Shown: one piece after another, positions 33,060-40,735 of the stretch
Layout of the letters: every line of letters starts with the position of its first letter
Numbering within the stretch: the first letter of the stretch is position 1
Source of the DNA: an uncultured Actinomyces sp.
GTDB lineage: Bacteria; Actinomycetota; Actinomycetes; Actinomycetales; Actinomycetaceae
DNA: 64,000 nt
Assembly: GCA_900545825.1 (NCBI GenBank)
Contig: URAS01000003.1
Span: forward strand, 135,360-199,359
Direction: 5' to 3'
Program-made: the position numbers and the translations under genes
The notes under the pieces: model-generated
Told to the model about the DNA's origin: nothing
Databases searched by the model: none
Seen by the model: the letters and a program-made list of their open reading frames with translations, nothing else

Positions 33060-34049
33060 TTAGTACCCCAGATCGCTGGCCACCTTCCGCAGCGCCAGGG
33101 CCGACTGGGTGAGGGCTTCGCGCTCGTCCAGCGTGATCGGCGGGGTGAGCACCTTGCCAGCGCCCTCGATACCGACGATCGTCGGGGCCGCCATGCAGAC
33201 GCCCGAGATGCCCGCCCAGCCTTCCAGCAGAGTCGAGATCGTGAGGACACGTTCCTCGTCGCGCAGGGCGGCGTTGATGATGTTCGACGCGGCCAGGCCG
33301 ATCGCGTAGTTCGTCGACCCCTTGCCTTCGATGATGTGGTAGGCCGAGCGAACGACCTGGTGGGCGATGTCCTTGCGGACGGCGTCGTCGAACGGCTTGC
33401 CGTCAATGGTGGCGCCCCAGTTCGCGACCGGGACGTTCCCGATCTCGCCGCACGACCACAGGGCGACCTCGGAATCGCCGTGTTCGCCGGCGATGTAGGC
33501 GTGAATGTTGCGGACGGCCACCCCCGTCTTCTCAGAGACCAGGTAGCGCAGGCGCGACGTATCGAGGACCGTGCCCGAACCGAAGATCTGATTGCGGGGC
33601 AGGCCCGAAATCTTCAGGGCAATGTAGGTGGCGACGTCGACCGGGTTCGTCACCATGAGGTAGAGGGCGTCCGGGGCCACGTTCAGCAGGTCCGGCATCA
33701 TCTTTTCGAGCATCTTGGCCGTCCCGCCGGCCAACTCGAGGCGCGACTGACCCGGCTTCTGCTTCGGCCCGGCGGTGATGACGATCATGTCGGAACCACG
33801 CATCGACTCGACGTCGTCCGAGCCGATGATCGATCCGACCGGCGTGAACTGAATGCCGTGGGCGATGTCGAGGGCCTCGGCCTCCACCTTTTCTTTCGCG
33901 ATGTCGTAGAGGACGACGTCACGAGCAACGCCCTTGATCACGCAGGCGTAGGCGAGCGCGGTGCCGACGGCGCCGGCTCCGACGATCGAGATCTTCGTGG
34001 GGCGCATCCGGTGAGTGGGGTACAGGGTGTCGACCTGTTCGATAGGCAT
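33060..34049 (-). CDS. ldh: L-lactate dehydrogenase
   Basis: 329 residues from ATG 34049, with AAGGAG upstream. It reduces pyruvate to L-lactate with NADH. Motifs: NAD loop KISIVGAGAVGTALAYA, AGPKQKPGQSRLEL (mobile loop; the Gln favours lactate over malate), VTNPVDVATYIALK, GSGTVLDTSRLRYLV and the catalytic His in IAGEHGDSEVALW. The N-terminal 15 residues before the Rossmann fold are slightly longer than usual. Its presence points to a fermentative lifestyle. Single gene with its own terminator. Confidence 0.95.
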   Translation of the reverse strand: MPIEQVDTLYPTHRMRPTKISIVGAGAVGTALAYACVIKGVARDVVLYDIAKEKVEAEALDIAHGIQFTPVGSIIGSDDVESMRGSDMIVITAGPKQKPGQSRLELAGGTAKMLEKMMPDLLNVAPDALYLMVTNPVDVATYIALKISGLPRNQIFGSGTVLDTSRLRYLVSEKTGVAVRNIHAYIAGEHGDSEVALWSCGEIGNVPVANWGATIDGKPFDDAVRKDIAHQVVRSAYHIIEGKGSTNYAIGLAASNIINAALRDEERVLTISTLLEGWAGISGVCMAAPTIVGIEGAGKVLTPPITLDEREALTQSALALRKVASDLGY

Positions 34050-34123
34050 GTGAGCTCCTTATCGGTGCATGTGGACTCTTCCCATTCTATGGGCAGAGGA
34101 TGGCGGCCCGACAGAGAGAAGAT

Positions 34124-36058
34124 TCATAGCGCGGCGCCCAGCCGCGCTAGGGCGGCGTGCGCTACCGCGGCGTCCTGGGTCATCCACAGGGGCGGGAGCG
34201 AGCGGCGCAGATACCCGCCGTACCGGGCGGTTGCCATGCGCGAATCGAGGATGGCCACCATCCCCCGGTCGGAGTCGGAGCGGATGAGGCGGCCGGCGCC
34301 CTGGGCCAGCAGGAGGGCGGCGTGGGTCAGCGAGACGTCCCTGAACCCCGATCCCCCGCGCTGCTCGGCGACGCGGGAGCGGGCGACACCCATGGGGTCG
34401 TCGGGGCGCGGGAACGGGATCCGGTCGATGACGACGAGGCGGCAGGTCTCGCCCGGCACGTCGACGCCCTGCCACAGCGACAGCGTGCCCAGCAGGCAGG
34501 CGTCCCGGTCGGCGGCGAAACGGTTGACGAGGGCGGTGATGTGGTCGTCCCCCTGGACAAAGACGTCGTAGTCGACGTCCTCGAGGGCCTCGGCCGCCTG
34601 GGCCAACGCCCGGCGCGACGAAAACAGACCGAGGACGCCGCCGCGGCTAGCCTCGGTGAGGGCGAGAAGCTCCTCCTGCGCCTCGTCCGACAGGCCCGAC
34701 TGGCGTGGCCGGTCGAGGTGGGCCGCGACGTAGAGGATGCCCTGGTGGGGATAGTCGAAGGGCGAGCCGACGTCGATCCCCTCGTAGGGGGTCCCGGACA
34801 TCGGCAGGCCGACCTCGGCGGCGAGGGCGGAGAACTGCCCGCCGAGCGTCAGCGTCGCCGACGTGAAGATCACCGTGTGGTCCTCCAGCAGGGTGTGGGC
34901 CAGCGTCGGCGCGACGTCGATCGGCGCGCAGGTGAGGTGGGCTTTCTTGTGTTCGTCGACGCTGATCCACACGGCCTCGCTGCCCTCGCGGGCGCTGAGG
35001 ATCGTGTCGATGCTGTCGGCTACTTCGGCCAGCAGGGTCCGGCTCACCCGGTCGTTGTTCGTCTGGTCTTTGCCCGTGGGGATCTCGTCGATGAGCTGGC
35101 GGGCCTCCTCGGCGATGCCGAGCAGGCAGGCCTGGATCGCCTGCGGGAGGACGTCAAGCAGCCCCTCGCCGGCCTCGTTGAGCGCCGTCGTCAGCGGGAC
35201 CACCTGCTCGCGCAGCGCGGTCGAGCTCACGCTGCCCAGGCGCTGGAGTTTCTTCACCACGCCGTCGAGCGACGAGCCGGACAGCCGGATCGTCGCCGTC
35301 TGGCGAATCCGGGCGATCAGCTCGTGGGCCTCGTCGATGACCGCCACCGAGTAGGAGCCGAGCAGGCCGTTGCCGCTCATCGCGTCGGCCCCCAGGAGGG
35401 CGTGGTTGGTGACGACGACGTCGGCCGCGAGCGCCCGGCGGCGTGCGGCGCGGGGGTGGCAGCGGTCGGCGAACGGACAGTGGTCGCCGGGGCATTCGCG
35501 CGGCGAGATCGACGCGAGCGACCACGCGCGGTCGGTGACGGGGAAAGTGAGGTCGTCGCGGTCGCCCGTCGGCGAGTCCTCTGCCCATTCGCGCAGGGCG
35601 ATGATTTCCTCGCCGAGCTCGGACGTCGGCTCCTTCGCGTAGACGACGTCGAACAGGCTGTCGTCGGCGTCGTCCCCGGCGTCGAGGCGCGCCAGGCAGG
35701 CGTAGTTGGCCCAGCCTTTGAGCGTGGCGACGACCGGGCGCCGCTGCTTCGCGGCCTTGAGCGCCTGCTGGATGACGGGGATGTCTTTCGTCACCAGCTG
35801 GCGCTGCAGCGCCTTGGTCGCCGTCGAGATGATGACGCGGTGGTCGGCGTCGGCGATGGGGAGGACGGGGGCGAGATAGCCCAGCGACTTTCCCGTGCCG
35901 GTGCCGGCCTGGACCATGAGGTGATGGCCGTCCTCGATGGCGTCGGCGATCGCGCCGCACATCGTATCTTGGCCCTCGCGGCGTCCCCAGCCGGCGCTGT
36001 CGCGGCAGGCCGCAAGCAGGGCGAGGGCGGCCTCGCGGGGCGTGGGGTCGTCACTCAT
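34124..36058 (-). CDS. dinG: DinG/XPD-like iron-sulfur ATP-dependent DNA helicase
   Basis: 644 residues from ATG 36058, overlapping the hflX stop by eight bases. Superfamily 2 helicase with Walker A in VQAGTGTGKSLGYLAPV, the DEAH box VIDEAHELIARIR, and four cysteines of an XPD-type 4Fe-4S cluster between them (NYACLARL, then PGDHCPFADRCHP). C-terminal motifs include LGTLSLWQGVDVPGETC and QGAGRLIRSDSDRG. Family members unwind 5'-3' and deal with R-loops, G-quadruplexes or damaged forks. Unlike some DinG proteins it has no N-terminal exonuclease. It is translationally coupled to hflX. Confidence 0.9.
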   Translation of the reverse strand: MSDDPTPREAALALLAACRDSAGWGRREGQDTMCGAIADAIEDGHHLMVQAGTGTGKSLGYLAPVLPIADADHRVIISTATKALQRQLVTKDIPVIQQALKAAKQRRPVVATLKGWANYACLARLDAGDDADDSLFDVVYAKEPTSELGEEIIALREWAEDSPTGDRDDLTFPVTDRAWSLASISPRECPGDHCPFADRCHPRAARRRALAADVVVTNHALLGADAMSGNGLLGSYSVAVIDEAHELIARIRQTATIRLSGSSLDGVVKKLQRLGSVSSTALREQVVPLTTALNEAGEGLLDVLPQAIQACLLGIAEEARQLIDEIPTGKDQTNNDRVSRTLLAEVADSIDTILSAREGSEAVWISVDEHKKAHLTCAPIDVAPTLAHTLLEDHTVIFTSATLTLGGQFSALAAEVGLPMSGTPYEGIDVGSPFDYPHQGILYVAAHLDRPRQSGLSDEAQEELLALTEASRGGVLGLFSSRRALAQAAEALEDVDYDVFVQGDDHITALVNRFAADRDACLLGTLSLWQGVDVPGETCRLVVIDRIPFPRPDDPMGVARSRVAEQRGGSGFRDVSLTHAALLLAQGAGRLIRSDSDRGMVAILDSRMATARYGGYLRRSLPPLWMTQDAAVAHAALARLGAAL

Positions 36059-37601
36059 CGTCGTCGCCCGTCGCCTGAGACGCCGCGCCGCTACCTTGAG
36101 ACGCCGCGTCGCTGGCCTGGACGGCCGCCTCTTTGAGGGCGACGGCGAGGTCGCCGCGGGCGCGCCCGATGATGTGGACCCCGGCCTCGGTGTAGTCCTC
36201 GACGTCGATCTCGCCCTCCTCGTGCAGCCGGGAGACGAGGTCAAGATGGCTGAACGGCACGACGATGTCGAGGGCGACGTTTGGGTGCGGCAGGGTATCG
36301 GCAATCATCTGGCGCAGCTCGTCGATCCCTTGCCCGGTGCGTGCCGAGCAGACGACGACGCGGTCGAAACGCGCGCGCAGCGACGCCAGCCGGGCGGGGC
36401 TCGCCAGGTCGGCCTTGTTGAGGACGATGATCTGGGGAATATCGAGGGCGCCGGGAATGTCGGCGAGCACCTCGTTGACGGCGCGGACCTGCCCCACGGG
36501 GTCGGGGTGGGCGGCGTCGACGACATGGACGATGACGTCGGCCTCGCCGATTTCCTCAAGCGTCGAGCGGAAGGCCTCGACGAGCTCGTGCGGGAGCCGC
36601 GACACGAATCCGACGGTGTCGGTCAGCGTGTAGTCGCGTCCGTCGGGGGTGCAGGCGCGCCGCACGGTCGGGTCGAGGGTGGCGAACAGGGCGTTGTGGA
36701 CGAGGACGTCCTCTCCCGTCAGCCGGTTGAGCAGCGACGACTTCCCGGCGTTCGTGTAGCCGGCGATCGCGACCGCCGGGATCTTGCGCGTGCGCCGCAT
36801 CTGGCGGTTGGTCACGCGGTGCTGCTTCATGTGAGCGAGCTCGCGCCGCAGCTTGGCGATCCGCTGGTTGATGCGGCGGCGGTCGAGCTCGATCTTCGTC
36901 TCGCCGGGGCCGCGCGAGCCGATCCCCGCGCCGCCGGCGACACGGCCGCCGGCCTGCCGCGACATCGAGTCGCCCCAACCACGCAGGCGGGGCAGCAGGT
37001 AGGTGAGCTGGGCGAGTTCGACCTGGGCTTTGCCTTCGCGCGAGCGCGCGTGCTGGGCGAAAATGTCGAGGATCAGCGCCGTCCGGTCGACGACCTTGAC
37101 TTTGACGACGTCCTCGAGGCCGCGCCGCTGCGACGGCTGGAGTTCGCCGTCGACGATCACCGTGTCGGCGCCCTCCTCGGCGACCATGGCGGCGAGCTCG
37201 CGCGCCTTGCCGGATCCGATGTAGGTGGCCGGGTCGGGGGTGCGTCGCCGCTGGACGACGCCGCCCAGGACCTCGGATCCCGCGGTTTCCGCGAGCGCCG
37301 CGAGCTCACGCAGCGAGAGCTCGGCCTCTTCCAGCGACCCGGTGGTCGCCAACCCGACGAGCATGACCCGTTCGAGGCGGACCTGGCGGTATTCGACCTC
37401 CGAGATGTCCTCGACGTCCGAGTGCAGCCCGGCGACGCGGGTGAGGGAGGCGCGTTCCTCCCATTCCAGCGCGCCCGCGTCCTCGACCCCGTGGTCGCCG
37501 GAAGCCTGGAGGGCCGTCCCCTCGCGCGAGAGGATGCGGTCGGCGACTTCGCGCGCACGCGAGCGATCGTGGTCGGTGGGGTGGGGCGAATGATGGGGCA
37601 C
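36051..37601 (-). CDS. hflX: Ribosome-associated GTPase HflX
   Basis: 516 residues from GTG 37601 (VPHHSPHPTDHD), preceded by AAAGGA. HflX splits stalled or hibernating ribosomes. The N-terminal domain has RVMLVGLATTGSLEEAELSL and PDPATYIGSGKARELA; the linker coiled coil EKL/RRINQRIAKLRRELAHMK; the G domain AIAGYTNAGKSSLLNRLTGE, DTVGFVSRLPHELVEAFRST and NKAD. The first ~90 residues are charged and low-complexity, longer than in E. coli. Divergent from the methyltransferase gene with only 57 bases between. Confidence 0.94.
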   Translation of the reverse strand: MPHHSPHPTDHDRSRAREVADRILSREGTALQASGDHGVEDAGALEWEERASLTRVAGLHSDVEDISEVEYRQVRLERVMLVGLATTGSLEEAELSLRELAALAETAGSEVLGGVVQRRRTPDPATYIGSGKARELAAMVAEEGADTVIVDGELQPSQRRGLEDVVKVKVVDRTALILDIFAQHARSREGKAQVELAQLTYLLPRLRGWGDSMSRQAGGRVAGGAGIGSRGPGETKIELDRRRINQRIAKLRRELAHMKQHRVTNRQMRRTRKIPAVAIAGYTNAGKSSLLNRLTGEDVLVHNALFATLDPTVRRACTPDGRDYTLTDTVGFVSRLPHELVEAFRSTLEEIGEADVIVHVVDAAHPDPVGQVRAVNEVLADIPGALDIPQIIVLNKADLASPARLASLRARFDRVVVCSARTGQGIDELRQMIADTLPHPNVALDIVVPFSHLDLVSRLHEEGEIDVEDYTEAGVHIIGRARGDLAVALKEAAVQASDAASQGSGAASQATGDDDE

Positions 37602-37646
37602 GCGGGTCCTTTCGGCGTTGAAGTGAGGGGCACGAGCGCCATCCCG

Positions 37647-37652
37647 TAGGGT
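37647..37652 (+). promoter_or_regulatory. Candidate -10 hexamer of a leaderless methyltransferase transcript
   Basis: TAGGGT ends exactly six bases before the GTG at 37659. The GGAG in between is too close to the start to be a good ribosome-binding site. Confidence 0.4.
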
Positions 37653-37658
37653 GGAGCC

Positions 37659-38279
37659 GTGACCGAACACTATTTTAGCGATCGCCCCGCCGCGCCAGCG
37701 ACCTCGCTGACGTCCATCCCGGTGAGGCTTGGGGGACGCGACCTCGTCCTTCATGGGGCCGACCAGGTCTTTTCCGGGCGCCGGCTCGACAAGGCGACGG
37801 CAATCCTCCTCGACGAGGTTCCTTCTCCGCCGGCCGGGCACGTCCTCGACCTTGGCTGCGGGTGGGGGCCGATCGCGATCGACGCGGCCCTGCGCAACCC
37901 GGACGCTACGGTGTGGGCGGTCGACGTCAACCACCGCGCCCTCGACCTTGCCTCGCGCAACGCCACCCGGGCCGGGGCCAGCAACGTCACGGTGCTGCCG
38001 GCCGACGAGGCGCTCACGCGCGCCCGCGACGAGGGCGTCCAATTCGCAGCCATCTGGTCAAATCCGCCCGTGCGGATCGGCAAGGAGGGGCTGCGCGAGC
38101 TCCTCGTCACGTGGTTTGCCCTCCTCGCCCCGGACGCCGAGGCGACATTCGTCATGGGCAAGCATCTGGGCGCCGACTCGATGGCCGCCTGGCTCACCGA
38201 CCAAGGCTTCCCCACGCGGAAGGTCGCGTCGAAGAAGGGCTTCCGGATCCTCGCGGCGCGGTGTGCGTCAGCCGGCTAG
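37659..38279 (+). CDS. RsmC/RlmG-type rRNA guanine methyltransferase
   Basis: 206 residues, GTG start. It has the class I SAM-binding loop HVLDLGCGWGPIAIDAAL, the acidic strand VWAVDVNHRALDLA and the catalytic SNPPVRIGKEGLRELL, typical of N2-guanine methyltransferases of the RsmC family (m2G1207 of 16S rRNA) and of the short actinobacterial and Firmicutes versions that lack the N-terminal pseudo-domain. The exact RNA target is not determined. Its 3' end overlaps the convergent miaA gene by 12 bases. Confidence 0.88.
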   Translation: MTEHYFSDRPAAPATSLTSIPVRLGGRDLVLHGADQVFSGRRLDKATAILLDEVPSPPAGHVLDLGCGWGPIAIDAALRNPDATVWAVDVNHRALDLASRNATRAGASNVTVLPADEALTRARDEGVQFAAIWSNPPVRIGKEGLRELLVTWFALLAPDAEATFVMGKHLGADSMAAWLTDQGFPTRKVASKKGFRILAARCASAG

Positions 38280-39179
38280 CTCGGCGACGAGGGCACGCGC
38301 GGCCGCCGGGTCGTCCCCGTCGATCCAGCGGATCCTTGGGTCGCGCTTGAACCACTTGATCTGCCGCTTCGCCAGGCGCCACGTCTGCAACGCGATGTCG
38401 TCGATCGCCTCGTCGCGGGTCAGATCTCCGTCGAGGTAAGCGATGACCTGGGGATATCCCGTGGCCCGCGACGCCGTGGGCGCCTCGCGCAGGCCCTGCG
38501 CCAGCAGTTCACGCACCTCGTCGGGGAAACCCTCGTCCATCATGAGTCGTGCCCTGCGCTCGATCCGTTCCTGCAGCACGGCACTGGGCCACCGCACCCC
38601 CACGGCGAGGGCGTCGATGGCGTAGGTGTAGGTCGGCAGGGTCGCGGAAAAGGGCCGCCCCGTCAGCTCGCAGACCTCGATCGCGCGGACGACGCGCCGC
38701 TCGTTCGCCGCGGGGATCCGCGCCGCGGAATCGGGGTCGAGCGCCGCCAGCCGCGCGTGCAGCGCCTCGGCGCCGTGCTCGGCGCCCCACGCCTCGATAC
38801 CGGCGCGCAGCTCGGGGTCGGTGCCGGGGAAACTCAGGTCGTCGAGGAGGGCCCTCACGTACAGCCCGGAGCCGCCACAGACGATCGGCCGCCTCCCGCG
38901 GCCGCGGATCGCCGCGACGTCGCCGCGTGCGTGCCGCTGGTACGCGGCCACCGACGCCGGCTCCGCGATGTCGAGGACGTCGAGCTGGTGGTGGGCAATT
39001 CCCCGCCGCTCGGCAACGGGCAGCTTCGCCGTCCCGATGTCCATCCCGCGGTAGAGCTGGAACGCGTCGGCCGAGATGATCTCGGCGGCGTCGTTCCCCA
39101 GGGCCTCGGCAATGTCGAGGGCGAGGTCGCTCTTGCCGCTGGCCGTCGGCCCGACGACCGCGATGACCGGCTCGGTCAT
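38268..39179 (-). CDS. miaA: tRNA dimethylallyltransferase
   Basis: 303 residues. MiaA adds dimethylallyl to N6 of A37 in tRNAs reading U-starting codons. The P-loop VVGPTASGKSDLALDIAE, IISADAFQLYRGMDIGTAK, HHQLDVLDIAEP, GSGLYVRALLDDL and the C-terminal WFKRDPRIRWID are family motifs. ATGA overlap with miaB means the two act on the same base from one transcript: MiaA first, then MiaB. Confidence 0.96.
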   Translation of the reverse strand: MTEPVIAVVGPTASGKSDLALDIAEALGNDAAEIISADAFQLYRGMDIGTAKLPVAERRGIAHHQLDVLDIAEPASVAAYQRHARGDVAAIRGRGRRPIVCGGSGLYVRALLDDLSFPGTDPELRAGIEAWGAEHGAEALHARLAALDPDSAARIPAANERRVVRAIEVCELTGRPFSATLPTYTYAIDALAVGVRWPSAVLQERIERRARLMMDEGFPDEVRELLAQGLREAPTASRATGYPQVIAYLDGDLTRDEAIDDIALQTWRLAKRQIKWFKRDPRIRWIDGDDPAAARALVAELAG

Positions 39180-40699
39180 GACACCCTAAGCGTCGGCATG
39201 CCCAGCGAAACCTGGTGGGCGGTCTCCTCGGCCTCGGCGGCCTGCCGAGCCTGCCAGGCGTCGCCCGCGCGGGTGCGACGCAGCGAGTACTCCCCCGTCA
39301 ACGCCGAATCGGCGACCAGGTGGTGCGGCGCGGCGTGCGTGACGCGCACGCGCACCATGTCGCCCGGGCGCGGCCGCTGCGACTCGTCCAGATCCGCCGG
39401 CAGGGCCACGTGGACCAGCCGGTTGTCGGGCGCCCTCCCGGAAATCCGGTGGGTTTCGCCGTCCTTACGCCCCTCGCCCTCGGCGATGAGGACGTCGAGC
39501 GTGCGGCCGGCAAACTTCGCGTTCTCCTCGGTCGAGATGCGTTCTTGCAGCTTGATGAGACGCATATAGCGTTCCTGCTTGACCTCCGGCGGCACCTGGT
39601 CGTCCCGGTCGGCCGCCGGGGTACCCGGGCGTGGCGAGTAGAGGAACGTGAAGGCCGACGCGAACCGGGCCTCCTCGACGACCTCGAGGGTCTGGGCAAA
39701 ATCGTCCTCGGTCTCGCCGGGGAAACCGACGATAATGTCGGTCGTGATCGCCGCCTCCGGCATCCGCTGCCGCACGCGCTCAAGGATGCCGAGGAACTTC
39801 TGGCGCCGATACGACCGCCGCATGGCACGCAGCACGTCGTCCGAGCCGGACTGCAGAGGCATGTGGAGCGACTCCATGACGTTCGGCGTCTCGGCCATCG
39901 CGTCGATGACGTCGTCGGTGAAGGCTGCCGGATGCGGGCTCGTGAACCTCACCCGCTCGAGCCCCTCGATGCGCCCGGTCGCCCGCAACAGGTCGGCAAA
40001 CGCGCCGCGCTGACCGAAGCCCACGCCGTACGAGTTGACGTTCTGCCCCAGCAGGGTGACCTCGATGGCCCCGCCGGCGACGACGGCCTCGACCTCGGCC
40101 AACACGTCGCCCGGGCGCCGGTCGCGCTCGCGCCCCCTCAGTGACGGAACGATGCAGAACGTGCACGTGTTGTTGCAGCCCACCGAAATCGACACCCACG
40201 CGGCGTAGGCCGACTCGCGTTTCGTCGGCAGTGTCGACGGAAAGACCTTGAGGGACTCCTCGATCTCGACGGCGGCGGCCTCGTTGTGGCGCGACCGCTC
40301 GAGGAGGGCGGGGAGGACGTCAATGTTGTGGGTGCCGAAGACGACGTCGACCCACGGGGCGCGGGCGATGATCTGCTCGCGCATCTGCTGCGCCAGGCAG
40401 CCGCCCACGGCGATCTGCATCCCCGGGCGCTCACGCTTGATCTCGGCCAGCTGGCCGAGATTGCCGAACAGCCTGGTCGCCGCGGCCTCACGGACCGAGC
40501 ACGTGTTGATGACGACGACGTCGGCGCCTCCGTCGCCCGCCGGCGTGGCCCGCTCGGCCGCCTGGGGGACCAAACGCGCAGGCACCAGCCCGGCGGCCTC
40601 GAGGAGGCCAGCCATGCGCTCGGAGTCATGGACGTTCATCTGGCAGCCCAGTGTCCGCACGTGGTAGGTGCGCACGGGCAAGGTAAGCGTGGTCGTCAC
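39176..40699 (-). CDS. miaB: tRNA-2-methylthio-N6-dimethylallyladenosine synthase
   Basis: 507 residues, GTG start. A radical-SAM methylthiotransferase that adds the 2-methylthio group after MiaA. The N-terminal cluster-binding domain begins YHVRTLGCQMNVHDSERM; the radical SAM motif is VGCNNTCTFCIVP (CxxxCxxC); the C-terminal TRAM domain binds tRNA. Cysteines of the auxiliary cluster are also present (NTCSVREAA and VGGCLAQQM). TAGACT lies eight bases before the start and there is no Shine-Dalgarno. It heads miaB-miaA. Confidence 0.96.
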   Translation of the reverse strand: MTTTLTLPVRTYHVRTLGCQMNVHDSERMAGLLEAAGLVPARLVPQAAERATPAGDGGADVVVINTCSVREAAATRLFGNLGQLAEIKRERPGMQIAVGGCLAQQMREQIIARAPWVDVVFGTHNIDVLPALLERSRHNEAAAVEIEESLKVFPSTLPTKRESAYAAWVSISVGCNNTCTFCIVPSLRGRERDRRPGDVLAEVEAVVAGGAIEVTLLGQNVNSYGVGFGQRGAFADLLRATGRIEGLERVRFTSPHPAAFTDDVIDAMAETPNVMESLHMPLQSGSDDVLRAMRRSYRRQKFLGILERVRQRMPEAAITTDIIVGFPGETEDDFAQTLEVVEEARFASAFTFLYSPRPGTPAADRDDQVPPEVKQERYMRLIKLQERISTEENAKFAGRTLDVLIAEGEGRKDGETHRISGRAPDNRLVHVALPADLDESQRPRPGDMVRVRVTHAAPHHLVADSALTGEYSLRRTRAGDAWQARQAAEAEETAHQVSLGMPTLRVS

Positions 40700-40707
40700 G
40701 GGCGTTA

Positions 40708-40713
40708 AGTCTA
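40708..40713 (-). promoter_or_regulatory. Candidate -10 hexamer of miaB-miaA
   Basis: TAGACT on the minus strand, eight bases before the miaB GTG, consistent with a leaderless or near-leaderless mRNA. Confidence 0.38.
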
Positions 40714-40735
40714 GCGACCTCGCCGCATCCGTGCG